Below the pieces are notes generated by a model. The model was not told the DNA's origin, ran no database searches, and worked only from the letters and a program-made list of their open reading frames with translations. Below, piece after piece: positions 43,933 through 53,513 of a stretch of 64,000 bases of DNA (position 1 is its first letter; every line of letters starts with the position of its first letter). Made by a program: the position numbers and the translations under genes. Location: assembly GCF_047922965.1 (NCBI RefSeq), contig NZ_CP150481.1, positions 3,906,001 to 3,970,000 of the forward strand, written 5' to 3'. The stretch is from Neptunicella plasticusilytica. Its GTDB lineage: Bacteria; Pseudomonadota; Gammaproteobacteria; Enterobacterales; Alteromonadaceae.

Positions 43933-46135
43933 TTTTCATGAACGTATTTTTTTGATCTGTGCGTGTGGATGAAAGCCTTTCTTGCTCAAATTGACCTTGT
44001 TGAAAGCCAGCGATAAACAATGTTTGAGGACTAAGTTTGTACGAATAAATCAGCTTTATGCTGGTTTCTCGCTCATAAGCCACTTCCGAATCTGGCTGAC
44101 GATATAACTCAATATTTTTGTCTACCGCTTCAACAATATAGGTTAAAGCCAAACTACTGTTGTTGGTAAACTGGTAACGCAAACGGGCATCATGGGTATA
44201 AGCGCTAAACACTTTGCCATCGGGTATCGTTAATGTTTCATACTCCAAAGTCAGATCCAGTAATAAATGCTGACCCAGATTTAGTTCGCTGGCCAAGACA
44301 TAATCAACAAATTGACCAACCCGATCATTGTCCGTGTCCACTTTGTCACCTCTTTTCAATTCAGCACTGATATCAATACCGGAATAAGGTCTTGCGCTAG
44401 CCTCCAATTTATAGGACTTGACCGGATAACTCACCGAATTAAACACTTCGTCTCCCGCTTCCATACCAATTTCAAAACTTGATTGTCCTATTCCCTCAAT
44501 TTCAACATCAGATTCCAGTGTTCGTTCCAGCAGATTACCTGCTTGGTCAAAGACCAAATCCCAATCTACATCCCAGTCAATTTTAGACCACCATTGATCC
44601 TCAAAACCATACCATTGGTACCCACCTTTAGCGTGATAACTTTCAAAATCCGCTTGAGTAATAAAACCGGAATCAGCCCGAAAATCCCGACCAATATTCT
44701 GGTATTGAAAACTGTGGTACCAGGTTTCTGTATCGTGATCATATTGAGCAAAATAGCCATTATCATTCAATTTAGGTGATTGCTGATATTCATTCTGAAA
44801 ATCTAACGGATACTCTGTGGTTGAATGCATGGCTTGAACATACAATCGATCCGAGTCATTAAGTTGCCAGTAACTGTCAATACTTACTACCTTATTTTGG
44901 TAAGCCTTATCTTGGGCTTGTCGGTGGGTTAATAATCCCCCAATAGACAATCCGTTATCCATATTATGCTGATAACGTACAACCGCAGACCGATTAGCCA
45001 CATCCATACCATCATTATCCAGTCGTTCAGTATCCGACCCTTCACTCCCCGGTAAAACCAGATTAGTTTGTGCATCTTGTGCGACTAATATAGCCAGCAT
45101 ATTTTTGTCTGTTTTGGTGGTTAATTTCATCCCATAATCCGGATCAGCAATAGTACGTGAATGGACCAGATCCAAATTGGTTTGAAAATAATCCGCATCT
45201 TCTAGAAAAAAATGCCGTTTTTCATCCCGTTTAATATTGAACTTCTCATTAATATCCAGTGTGGCAGCATCGGATTCCACTTGTGAAAAATCAGGATTTA
45301 ATGTGCCACTAAGGGAGATATTAGGTGTAATTCCCCAACGCAAATCCAGCCCTGCTTGTTGTTCGGTATGCTGAATAACGGGCTCACCGTCAGCCCCTTT
45401 AAAACGTGACTGGAGGTAAACCAGCGATGGAATTAATGTCATATTCACCGGCGGTTTCGCCCCACTTAATCCTTCGAGTAAGGAATACTGGCAAATTTCA
45501 CAACTATTATTTCGATCATCCGGATTAAGGGATAAACGGTATTCCTGTTCTCTGGGGTATTCTCGCTGCAAATTAATCCGCCATTGTTGAATCGTATTAG
45601 CCGGAAAGCGAATTGCACTCAACGGGATCGCCATTTCAACAACATAACCAAACTCGGTAATGCTGGCCGCAGAAGCCCAAGTCGAATCCCATTCAGTCAG
45701 CTCTTCGTCATTGGCTTCATTACGAATTTCATCCATCTGCACACCTAAGGCATTCACCGAAAAACGATAAGCCAATTGCGCACTATTGAAGGTATCGACA
45801 CTAAAAATAACTCTGTCATCATTAGATCCTTGATCCCGTTCACGCAAAAATGCACGAATTGCGCTTTTGTCCGGATCGTAGGCCTTAAAAGCGATATAAA
45901 CGTTGTCACCATCTTCCAGTAGCATTGCTTCTGTTTTTATCTGGGTTAGTTGATTGCTCTGCGGCTTGGTTTGATAACGTAGCTGCAAGACCGAGGCACT
46001 ATCCCACGCTTTTTCTTCAATCAAACCATCTACTTTTATCGGTAAATCAGTATGTTGTAAGTGCAGTTTTTCCACCGCCGCTAACGACCAGCAGCTAAAA
46101 AAAGAGATCAAAAATAAAGAGTGAACAGTTTTCAT
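43910..46135 (-). CDS. DUF5916 outer-membrane protein with CBM9-like N-terminal domain
   Basis: Signal peptide, then a family-9 carbohydrate-binding-like domain (LPIKVDGLIEEKAWDSAS, VYIAFKAYDPD, DRVIFSVDTF), then a long beta-rich region that ends in SYAWMN, like an outer-membrane barrel. This is the DUF5916 architecture, 741 residues. Substrate and role are unknown; family members often sit by polymer-use loci. A GGAA-N6-TTCC-like site lies 178 bases upstream, so it may be controlled with the inositol genes, which are divergent from it. Confidence 0.8.
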   Translation of the reverse strand: MKTVHSLFLISFFSCWSLAAVEKLHLQHTDLPIKVDGLIEEKAWDSASVLQLRYQTKPQSNQLTQIKTEAMLLEDGDNVYIAFKAYDPDKSAIRAFLRERDQGSNDDRVIFSVDTFNSAQLAYRFSVNALGVQMDEIRNEANDEELTEWDSTWASAASITEFGYVVEMAIPLSAIRFPANTIQQWRINLQREYPREQEYRLSLNPDDRNNSCEICQYSLLEGLSGAKPPVNMTLIPSLVYLQSRFKGADGEPVIQHTEQQAGLDLRWGITPNISLSGTLNPDFSQVESDAATLDINEKFNIKRDEKRHFFLEDADYFQTNLDLVHSRTIADPDYGMKLTTKTDKNMLAILVAQDAQTNLVLPGSEGSDTERLDNDGMDVANRSAVVRYQHNMDNGLSIGGLLTHRQAQDKAYQNKVVSIDSYWQLNDSDRLYVQAMHSTTEYPLDFQNEYQQSPKLNDNGYFAQYDHDTETWYHSFQYQNIGRDFRADSGFITQADFESYHAKGGYQWYGFEDQWWSKIDWDVDWDLVFDQAGNLLERTLESDVEIEGIGQSSFEIGMEAGDEVFNSVSYPVKSYKLEASARPYSGIDISAELKRGDKVDTDNDRVGQFVDYVLASELNLGQHLLLDLTLEYETLTIPDGKVFSAYTHDARLRYQFTNNSSLALTYIVEAVDKNIELYRQPDSEVAYERETSIKLIYSYKLSPQTLFIAGFQQGQFEQERLSSTRTDQKNTFMKISYAWMN

Positions 46136-46312
46136 GGCAATCTCAGATATAATGGCGATCCGTCACCGTTATTTACAACGGCACCAATCGCAGTTAATTT
46201 TAAGCCAGCATAAACCGCAGTAAATTGCGTTCTCCTTTTCAGCAGATGAACAATTGTTAATCTAACCTCAGCCATATGGATATCGTATCTTATCCCTCTT
46301 ATTTTTTATTTT

Positions 46313-46326
46313 AGAATAAAAATTCC
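46313..46326. promoter_or_regulatory. Candidate IolR operator in the divergent region
   Basis: AGAA-TAAAAA-TTCC, 7 of 8 matches to GGAA-N6-TTCC. It is nearer the DUF5916 gene but could serve both directions. Confidence 0.45.
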
Positions 46327-46443
46327 ATCCAAAATATTCATCTAATCAATTGAAAATTAAGCATTAATCTAAATCTAAAGAGCAAAAATACGGTTATAAA
46401 ATTAACATTTAATTAAATTATTTATTTCATATATTGATTTTTT

Positions 46444-46457
46444 GGAATTTTCATTCT
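46444..46457. promoter_or_regulatory. Candidate IolR operator before the plus-strand inositol operon
   Basis: GGAA-TTTTCA-TTCT, 7 of 8 matches, extended dyad GGAAT/ATTCT. It ends 40 bases before the permease start, a usual repressor position. Confidence 0.58.
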
Positions 46458-46497
46458 AAATTAGCTCCATCAATTAATCACTGCAACGGAGGGAGAC

Positions 46498-47619
46498 ATG
46501 CCCATCATTGACAATCGCCAACATAACGTCTTGTCTTCTTCTGTTGACGAACGAGTCAGAGCGCTATCCGTTGTGCAGAAGCTGCTTAGCCGTCCCGACT
46601 TTGGAGCGATGGCAGCGGTGCTGTTGGTGTTTGGTTTCTTTGCCACCATTGCCGGTGATTCAGGTATGTTCGCTGCTGACGGGGTTCTTAACTGGACAAC
46701 TGTTTCGGCCCAACTGGCTGTATTGGCCATAGGTGCCTGCCTGCTGATGATTGCAGGTGAATTTGACCTTTCAATAGGCTCGATGATTGGCTTTGCCGGT
46801 ATGGTTATCGCTATTCCCGCACTCTACTGGGGCTGGCCACTCTGGGCCAGTATCATGCTGGCTTTTGCAACAGCGATGTCACTGGGCGCACTCATCGGTT
46901 ATATCGTGATCCGAACCGGTTTACCCTCTTTTATTGTGTCGCTGGCATTTCTGTTTATTTTGCGTGGCCTGACCATCGCGTTGTCGATTCTGTTTACCGA
47001 TAAAACCATTGTCAGCGGAGTCAACAAGGTAGCCGAGAATGATTGGCTAGCGCCCCTGTTCGGTGGCGAGTTTGGCCAGTCGCTATTTGTCTGGTTAGCC
47101 AATATTGGCGTCATTGACAGCTACGCCGAAGGAGAGCCGATTGTCACTGGTATTCCGATGATTGTCGGCTGGAGCATCCTGCTGGTCATGCTGGGCAGCG
47201 CAGTGCTGCATTATACCCGTTTTGGCAACTGGATTTTTGCCACCGGCGGCGATCAGCAAGCAGCGCAGAATATGGGCGTACCCACCGCCAAAGTAAAAAT
47301 TCTGCTATTTGTACTGACGGCTTTCTGTGCCACGGTGTATGCCACCTGTCAGGTCGTCGAATTTGGTTCTGCCGCCGCCGATCGCGGAGTGCTAAAAGAA
47401 TTTGAAGCCATTATTGCCGTAGTCATTGGTGGCACATTACTCACCGGGGGATATGGCTCCGTGATTGGTGCATTATTTGGTGCACTAATTTTTGGTGTCG
47501 TGCAGATAGGCCTGTTCTTTTCCGGTATCAGCTCAGACTGGTTCCGGGTCTTTGTCGGCTTGATGTTGCTAATAGCAGTGCTATTCAACAACTTTATCCG
47601 CCGCCGAATTATACGTTAG
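46498..47619 (+). CDS. iatP: ABC transporter permease for inositol/sugar (RbsC-like)
   Basis: About nine or ten hydrophobic segments and the RbsC-family text LLMIAGEFDLSIGSMIGFAG and FATGGDQQAAQNMGVPTAKVK identify a carbohydrate-uptake ABC permease of the CUT2 class. At 373 residues it is a little longer than the usual 320-340, with an extra loop around residues 175-215. GGAGGGAG precedes the ATG. First gene of the plus-strand inositol operon, 15 bases before the ATPase. Myo-inositol as cargo is inferred from context. Confidence 0.88.
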   Translation: MPIIDNRQHNVLSSSVDERVRALSVVQKLLSRPDFGAMAAVLLVFGFFATIAGDSGMFAADGVLNWTTVSAQLAVLAIGACLLMIAGEFDLSIGSMIGFAGMVIAIPALYWGWPLWASIMLAFATAMSLGALIGYIVIRTGLPSFIVSLAFLFILRGLTIALSILFTDKTIVSGVNKVAENDWLAPLFGGEFGQSLFVWLANIGVIDSYAEGEPIVTGIPMIVGWSILLVMLGSAVLHYTRFGNWIFATGGDQQAAQNMGVPTAKVKILLFVLTAFCATVYATCQVVEFGSAAADRGVLKEFEAIIAVVIGGTLLTGGYGSVIGALFGALIFGVVQIGLFFSGISSDWFRVFVGLMLLIAVLFNNFIRRRIIR

Positions 47620-47634
47620 GACGGACACCAAGCT

Positions 47635-48513
47635 ATGCCAGACAACATTATCGAACTCAAAAATGTCAGTCGCTACTTTGGTTCCGTGATCGCGTTACAA
47701 GACATCAATATTCAGATAAAGCCTGGGCAGATCCACTGTTTGTTGGGTGACAATGGTGCGGGCAAATCCACACTTATCAAGACACTGGCCGGGGTACACC
47801 GTCCCAGCAGTGGACAACTCTATTTTGAACAACGCCCTATCACACTGGACTCACCCAAACAGGCGCTGGATCTGGGTATTGCTACGGTTTACCAGGACTT
47901 GGCTCTGGTTCCGTTGATGAGCATTAGCCGAAACTTTTGTCTTGGCCGTGAAATAACCAAAAGCTGGGGACCGTTGCACTATTTTGACAGCCAATCAGCC
48001 GATCAGATTGCCATTACCGGCCTGGCTGAGATGGGAATCAAGATCAGAGATCCCCGGCAAATGGTTGGCACCTTGTCCGGCGGTGAAAAACAGTGTCTGG
48101 CCATTGCCAGAGCAATTCATTTTGGTGCCAAGGTATTAATTTTGGACGAGCCTACTGCGGCCTTGGGCGTCAAACAATCTGCCAAAGTGTTAAAGGTTGT
48201 CGCCAGGGCAAAAAGCCGTGGATTAGCAGTCATTTTTATTACCCACAACATCCACCACGCCTATCCGGTTGCCGATCAATTTACCGTGCTTAATCGCGGT
48301 CGCACTATGGGTAGCTTTGATAAACAGGCCATATCCCGCGAGCAAGTGCTGGAAATGATGTCCGGAGGACAACAACTGGCAGAACTTGAACTGGAATTGG
48401 CCGAATTTGAGCGTTACACAACGGAACAGAAAAATGCGATAGCCTCATCACAGCCATATCAGGCACCGGCAGATGATATCACTCCATTAGTAAATTATCG
48501 GGAAACAACATGA
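47635..48513 (+). CDS. iatA: ABC transporter ATPase, single-domain, inositol/sugar uptake
   Basis: Walker A GDNGAGKST (38-46), signature LSGGE (147-151) and Walker B VLILDEPTAALG are intact. The protein has only one nucleotide-binding domain in 292 residues, whereas most CUT2 ATPases (RbsA, IatA of Caulobacter) carry two in about 500. It resembles the FrcA type and must act as a dimer. It overlaps the next gene by four bases (ATGA). No frameshift or remnant of a second domain is seen. Confidence 0.87.
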   Translation: MPDNIIELKNVSRYFGSVIALQDINIQIKPGQIHCLLGDNGAGKSTLIKTLAGVHRPSSGQLYFEQRPITLDSPKQALDLGIATVYQDLALVPLMSISRNFCLGREITKSWGPLHYFDSQSADQIAITGLAEMGIKIRDPRQMVGTLSGGEKQCLAIARAIHFGAKVLILDEPTAALGVKQSAKVLKVVARAKSRGLAVIFITHNIHHAYPVADQFTVLNRGRTMGSFDKQAISREQVLEMMSGGQQLAELELELAEFERYTTEQKNAIASSQPYQAPADDITPLVNYRETT

Positions 48514-49631
48514 ACACTATTCGAGTTGGGTTAATTGGTACTGGTTATATGGGTAAAGCCCATGCCATTGCGTTACATTCCGTTGGTTCTGTTTTTCCGT
48601 TAAGCGCCCGTGTCAGCTGTGAAATGCTGGCCGAGGTAAATGAACAACTGGCAGAGCAAAAAGCGCGTGAATTGGGTTTCAACCGCTCAACCGGTGACTG
48701 GCGAAAATTAGTCGAAGATCCGGATATTGATGTTGTGGATATCTGCTCGCCCAATTATTTGCATAAAGAAATGGCGCTGGCTGCCATTGCGGCAGGCAAA
48801 CATGTGTATTCCGAAAAACCACTCGCGTTAAATGCCAGGGACGCACTGGAAATGACCTTGGCTGCGGAGCAGGCTGGAATAAAAACGCTGGTTGGTTTCA
48901 ATTATGCCAAAAATCCCGCCAGCCAATTAGCCAAGCAAATTATCTGTAACGGCGAAATAGGTGAAGTGGTGCATTTTCGCGGTACCCACAATGAAGACTA
49001 TCTGGCTAATCCGGTTATCCCTATGAGTTGGCGGCTAAAAAGGGCGCATTCGGGCTCAGGGACACTGGGTGATATGGGCTCCCATATTATCAATATGGCG
49101 CAATATCTGGTTGGGGATATTGCTGCGGTTAATGGTGACCTGCAAACCGTCATTAACCGCCGCCCCGTGGCCGGCCAACCTGGTCAGTTTGAAGCCGTAG
49201 AAAACGAGGATCAAGCCCATGCCATGCTGCGCTTTAACAATGGCGCGATAGGGACTATCGAAACCAGTCGTATCGCCTGGGGACGCAAGATGGGTCTGAC
49301 CTATGAAGTCACTGGCACGTTAGGCACGCTTGTCTTCGATCAGGAGCGTTTAGCCGAGATACAGCTGTTTACTGCTGGTGATGCACCAGGTAGAGAAGGA
49401 TTCAAAACCCTGCTAATAGGACCAGAACACCCGGATTACAGGCATTTTTGCATCTCTGCCGGACATGGACTCGGTTACAACGATCAGAAAATAGTCGAAG
49501 TTCGCGATCTAGTAGAAGGTATTGCTGCTAATCGACCAATATGGCCGGATTTCCGCGCAGGATATCAGGTTAATTTAGTGATCGATGCCATCGAGCAGTC
49601 ACATCAGACAGGCCAGTGGGTCAATATTTGA
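48510..49631 (+). CDS. Gfo/Idh/MocA dehydrogenase, second inositol-type dehydrogenase
   Basis: NAD motif LIGTGYMGKAHA (Gly10-x-Gly12-x-x-Gly15) and YSEKPLAL catalytic-lysine motif; 373 residues. It is longer than IolG and its text (GFNYAKNPASQLAKQI, SGTLGDMGSHIINMAQYL) resembles dehydrogenases that act on scyllo-inositol, inosose isomers or other polyols. It lies between the ABC ATPase and iolC, with a four-base overlap on one side. It may widen the range of inositol isomers used. Exact substrate open. Confidence 0.85.
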   Translation: MNTIRVGLIGTGYMGKAHAIALHSVGSVFPLSARVSCEMLAEVNEQLAEQKARELGFNRSTGDWRKLVEDPDIDVVDICSPNYLHKEMALAAIAAGKHVYSEKPLALNARDALEMTLAAEQAGIKTLVGFNYAKNPASQLAKQIICNGEIGEVVHFRGTHNEDYLANPVIPMSWRLKRAHSGSGTLGDMGSHIINMAQYLVGDIAAVNGDLQTVINRRPVAGQPGQFEAVENEDQAHAMLRFNNGAIGTIETSRIAWGRKMGLTYEVTGTLGTLVFDQERLAEIQLFTAGDAPGREGFKTLLIGPEHPDYRHFCISAGHGLGYNDQKIVEVRDLVEGIAANRPIWPDFRAGYQVNLVIDAIEQSHQTGQWVNI

Positions 49632-49689
49632 GGAAGGTAAATTCAGCACAACAGATCATCGCTGAATATCTTATTGGAGTAGCATTAGA

Positions 49690-51603
49690 ATGGTTAAAAA
49701 ACATAAATTTGACGTGATATGCCTTGGCCGCGCGACAGTCGACTTATATGGCGATCAAATTGGTAGTCGTCTGGAAGACATTTCTTCATTCACCAAGTCA
49801 CTGGGAGGCTCATCTTGCAATATCGCCTTCGGTACTGCACGTCTGGGATTAAAATCATCGATGCTCACCCGGGTAGGCGACGAACACATGGGCAGATTTG
49901 TTCGGGAAGAACTGCAACGGGTGGGCTGTGATGTCAGTCACGTTAAAACGGATCCTGCCAGATTGACCGGCCTGGTGTTGCTGTCGATTAAAAATAATGA
50001 CAGTTTTCCGTTACTTTTCTATCGAAATGACTGCGCTGATATGGCAGTCGACAGTAGCGATTTCGATTATGACTATATCGCCTCAAGCCGTTCACTCCTG
50101 ATTACCGGCACGCACTTTTCCACACAACAGGTTAATGCCACCAGTCTCAAGGCAATAGACTATGCCAGACAGGCAGGTACCAAGGTAATACTGGATATTG
50201 ATTATCGTCCGGTATTATGGGGACTAACCGGTATAGATGAAGGTGAAAACCGCTTTGTTTCAGATGACAATGTTACTCGTCATCTATTGTCAATTTTACC
50301 GCTGTGTGATCTGATTGTCGGTACCGAAGAAGAAATCCATATCGCCGGGGGAAGCACCGATACCATTGCCTGCCTTAAAACCATTCGCGATATCAGTCAT
50401 GCCACTATTGTGGTCAAACGCGGCGCACTGGGATGCAGTGTATTTGATAGTGAGATTCCTGACACGCTGGATGAAGGCTTCACTCGTTACGGAGTCAGGA
50501 TTGATGTATTAAATGTACTGGGCGCCGGTGATGCATTTATGAGTGGTTTCCTGCGCGGCTGGCTCAGAGACGAAAGTTACGAAAAATGCTGTGACTACGC
50601 CAACGCCTGCGGTGCTCTTGTCGTATCACGACACGGATGCGCACCGGCTATCCCCTCCGAACAGGAACTGGACAATTATTTGGCCCGGAGGCAGAGTGTC
50701 CCAAGGCCCGACCTTGATACAGAGATCAACTACTTGCACCGGGTCACCACAAGATACCCGAAAAGCTGGAACGAACTCTGTATTCTGGCTTTTGACCATC
50801 GCAAGCAATTCTACGAGATGGCACGCGAGGTACATGCCGATCCTGAGCGGATCAAGACACTAAAAAAACTGCTGGTCGATGCGATTACCGAGGCCTCTCA
50901 AGCACCTGGCTTCAATTATCAGGCCGGGGTACTCATCGACGATACCTACGGGCAGGATGCATTAAACCAGATAACCGGCCAACACTGGTGGGTAGGCAGA
51001 CCGGTTGAACTTCCGGCATCACGACCGATAGAACTTGAGGGGCAGGCATCGATAGGATCGATGTTAACCAAATGGCCAACTGAACATGTGGTCAAATGTC
51101 TGGTGTACTTCCATCCTGACGACGATAGCGGATTGCGCCTAGCGCAAGAACGCAAGATTCAGGAACTCTATCAATCCTGTTGTAGTAGCGGACACGAATT
51201 ATTGCTCGAAATTATCCCGCCCGCCGATATGCAAAGTCATGATGACACCGTCACGCTCGTTATGGAACGGCTCTACAATTTAGGGATTCGTCCCGACTGG
51301 TGGAAACTGCAGGCCCCCAGTGTAAGCGCCTGGCAGCGTATCACCGATTTGATCGAGCAACGGGCTCCCCATTGCCGTGGCGTAATACTGTTAGGTTTGG
51401 ATGCCCCTTTTGAAGAAATGGAGAAAGGCTTTAAAGACACCGCCAACTTCCCTATTTGCAAAGGTTTTGCAGTGGGTAGAACCATTTTCAGTAACCCGAG
51501 TCGAGCCTGGCTCAAAAATGACATTGACGATCTAACCTTTGTAGAGCAGATCAAAAATAACTATATGCGCCTGGTTAACGCCTGGCACAATCGAAAAGCG
51601 TAA
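49690..51603 (+). CDS. iolC: IolC-DUF2090 fusion: 5-dehydro-2-deoxygluconokinase and aldolase
   Basis: The N-terminal 335 residues or so are a PfkB kinase: DVICLGRATVDLYGDQIG, SLGGSSCNIAFGTARLG and catalytic LGAGDAF (Asp281). It phosphorylates 2-deoxy-5-keto-gluconate. The remaining 300 residues (from about 350, WNELCILAFDHRKQFYEMA) are a DUF2090 domain, which is believed to split the phosphorylated product into DHAP and malonate semialdehyde in organisms lacking iolJ. No iolJ is in the window, which fits. Ribosome site GGAG; 58 bases after the dehydrogenase. Confidence 0.93.
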   Translation: MVKKHKFDVICLGRATVDLYGDQIGSRLEDISSFTKSLGGSSCNIAFGTARLGLKSSMLTRVGDEHMGRFVREELQRVGCDVSHVKTDPARLTGLVLLSIKNNDSFPLLFYRNDCADMAVDSSDFDYDYIASSRSLLITGTHFSTQQVNATSLKAIDYARQAGTKVILDIDYRPVLWGLTGIDEGENRFVSDDNVTRHLLSILPLCDLIVGTEEEIHIAGGSTDTIACLKTIRDISHATIVVKRGALGCSVFDSEIPDTLDEGFTRYGVRIDVLNVLGAGDAFMSGFLRGWLRDESYEKCCDYANACGALVVSRHGCAPAIPSEQELDNYLARRQSVPRPDLDTEINYLHRVTTRYPKSWNELCILAFDHRKQFYEMAREVHADPERIKTLKKLLVDAITEASQAPGFNYQAGVLIDDTYGQDALNQITGQHWWVGRPVELPASRPIELEGQASIGSMLTKWPTEHVVKCLVYFHPDDDSGLRLAQERKIQELYQSCCSSGHELLLEIIPPADMQSHDDTVTLVMERLYNLGIRPDWWKLQAPSVSAWQRITDLIEQRAPHCRGVILLGLDAPFEEMEKGFKDTANFPICKGFAVGRTIFSNPSRAWLKNDIDDLTFVEQIKNNYMRLVNAWHNRKA

Positions 51604-51613
51604 AGGAAATATC

Positions 51614-53461
51614 ATGACCAGCATACGTTTAACCACAGCCCAGGCGCTTGTCCGTTATTTACAGCAGCAATACCTGCAAACAGACAATGGTATTGCTCCT
51701 ATTTTTGCCGGTTGTTTTGCCATCTTTGGTCACGGCAATGTGTCGGGGCTAGGCGAAGCGCTGTATCAGCAGCGACAGACGTTCCCCACCTATCGTGCTC
51801 ACAATGAACAAGGCATGGCTCACGCCGCAATTGCCTTCGCAAAACAACGTCAGCGGCAGCAAATGATGATGTGCACGACCTCAATAGGTCCCGGCGCGAT
51901 AAATATGGTGACAGCTGCCGGACTGGCTCATGCCAATCGTCTGCCGGTATTGTTGGTACCGGGCGATATTTTTGCTAACCGCACCCCCGATCCGGTATTA
52001 CAACAAATAGAATGTTTTGGTGATCCCACTATCTCGGTCAATGACTGCTTTAAACCGGTCAGTCGCTTTTTCGATCGCATTTCCCGGCCTGAACAGTTAA
52101 TTAACAGCCTGCCAATGGCGATGCGGACACTGCTTGATCCGGTGGATTGCGGGCCTGTAACCCTGGCCATTCCCCAGGACGTACAATCCGAGGCATTTGA
52201 TTTTCCATTCAGCCTGTTCGACAAAAAAATTCACCGTATCCGACGCCCCGGTGCAGAACAACAGGAACTGGAACAAGTTATTGAACTTATCAAGCAAGCA
52301 TCCAAACCGTTAATTATTGCCGGAGGTGGTACAAAATATTCACTGGCAACTGACGCATTGGCTAACTTTGCTCATCACTATCATATTCCGGTCGCCGAAA
52401 CGCAGGCTGGCAAAGGCAGTCTTAACTGGCAGCATCCCATGTCGATGGGGGGGATTGGTGTCACCGGTACGTTAGCTGCCAACACTCTGGCACGTGAAGC
52501 CGATATCATCATTGCGATCGGCAGTCGGTTACAAGATTTCACCACCGAATCCCGCACGCTGTTTAGTCAGCAAAACACAACACTGGTGCAGATAAATGTC
52601 GGTCACTTTGACGCCATCAAGCAGAATGCGGTTCCTTTGCAGGCGGATGCCAAAACCGCTATTGACAGTCTTGCTACCGCGCTGGATGGCTGGCGTGCTG
52701 ACGCCCGCTGGTCAGATCGGGCCAAACAGTTAAAACTGCAATGGCAGGATACCTACCAGCAAGTCACCAAAGCCAACACCTCCGGCTTACCCAGCGACGC
52801 ACAAGTTCTGGGGGCAATAAAACGCCAGGCAGCTGCGGATGATGTGATTGTCTGCGCCGCCGGAGGATTGCCGGGAGAATTACATAAACTCTGGCGTAGC
52901 GAGGATAGCGGCAGTTATCACGTTGAATATGGCTTCTCCTGTATGGGCTATGAAATCGCTGGCGGTTTGGGGGTAAAAATGGCCAGTCCGGAACGAGAAG
53001 TGATTGTGGTCGTTGGCGACGGTTCCTACATGATGATGAATTCTGAGTTGGCCACCTCGGTTATGATGGGTTACAAGATCATAGTCATCTTGCTGGATAA
53101 TCGCGGCTATGGCTGCATCAACCGCCTGCAAATGGCGACCGGCAACGAGCCTTTCAACAACCTGCTGGAAAATTGTTATAGCGTCGACGACGGCGCTCCC
53201 AAGATAAATTTTGCCGGACATGCCAGCGCAATGGGAGCACAGGCTGAATCGGTCAAAAGCATTGTCGAGCTGGAACAAGCCCTAACAAGAGCGAGAGCGG
53301 CATCAACCAGTTACTTGATTGCGATCGATACCGATCCCTATATCACCACCGGCAATGGTGAATCATGGTGGGATGTGGCCGTACCACAAGTATCAGACAG
53401 CAGTAAAGTTGAACAAGCTCACCAGCGCTATCAGAACAACAAACGTAAGCAACCTTATTAG
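51614..53461 (+). CDS. iolD: 3D-(3,5/4)-trihydroxycyclohexane-1,2-dione hydrolase
   Basis: This 615-residue ThDP enzyme hydrolyses the diketone ring to 5-deoxy-glucuronate. The N-terminal half shows HNEQGMAHAAIAFAKQ with the catalytic Glu; the C-terminal half has the ThDP-Mg motif VVGDGSYMMMNSEL followed by DNRGYGCINRLQ, which is close to known IolD. It follows iolC by 10 bases with AAAGGAAA before the ATG. Acts in the cytoplasm. Confidence 0.96.
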   Translation: MTSIRLTTAQALVRYLQQQYLQTDNGIAPIFAGCFAIFGHGNVSGLGEALYQQRQTFPTYRAHNEQGMAHAAIAFAKQRQRQQMMMCTTSIGPGAINMVTAAGLAHANRLPVLLVPGDIFANRTPDPVLQQIECFGDPTISVNDCFKPVSRFFDRISRPEQLINSLPMAMRTLLDPVDCGPVTLAIPQDVQSEAFDFPFSLFDKKIHRIRRPGAEQQELEQVIELIKQASKPLIIAGGGTKYSLATDALANFAHHYHIPVAETQAGKGSLNWQHPMSMGGIGVTGTLAANTLAREADIIIAIGSRLQDFTTESRTLFSQQNTTLVQINVGHFDAIKQNAVPLQADAKTAIDSLATALDGWRADARWSDRAKQLKLQWQDTYQQVTKANTSGLPSDAQVLGAIKRQAAADDVIVCAAGGLPGELHKLWRSEDSGSYHVEYGFSCMGYEIAGGLGVKMASPEREVIVVVGDGSYMMMNSELATSVMMGYKIIVILLDNRGYGCINRLQMATGNEPFNNLLENCYSVDDGAPKINFAGHASAMGAQAESVKSIVELEQALTRARAASTSYLIAIDTDPYITTGNGESWWDVAVPQVSDSSKVEQAHQRYQNNKRKQPY

Positions 53462-53513
53462 TCACATTGCCGATAGACCTGCGCTATCGGCATGCCTTTT
53501 TGGATAAACGAAT

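Larger units (their letters stand above)
46136..46497. other. Divergent promoter region between DUF5916 and the inositol operon
   Basis: No gene in 362 AT-rich bases. It contains two GGAA-N6-TTCC-like sites at 46313 and 46444 and the strong ribosome site GGAGGGAG of the permease gene. Confidence 0.75.
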
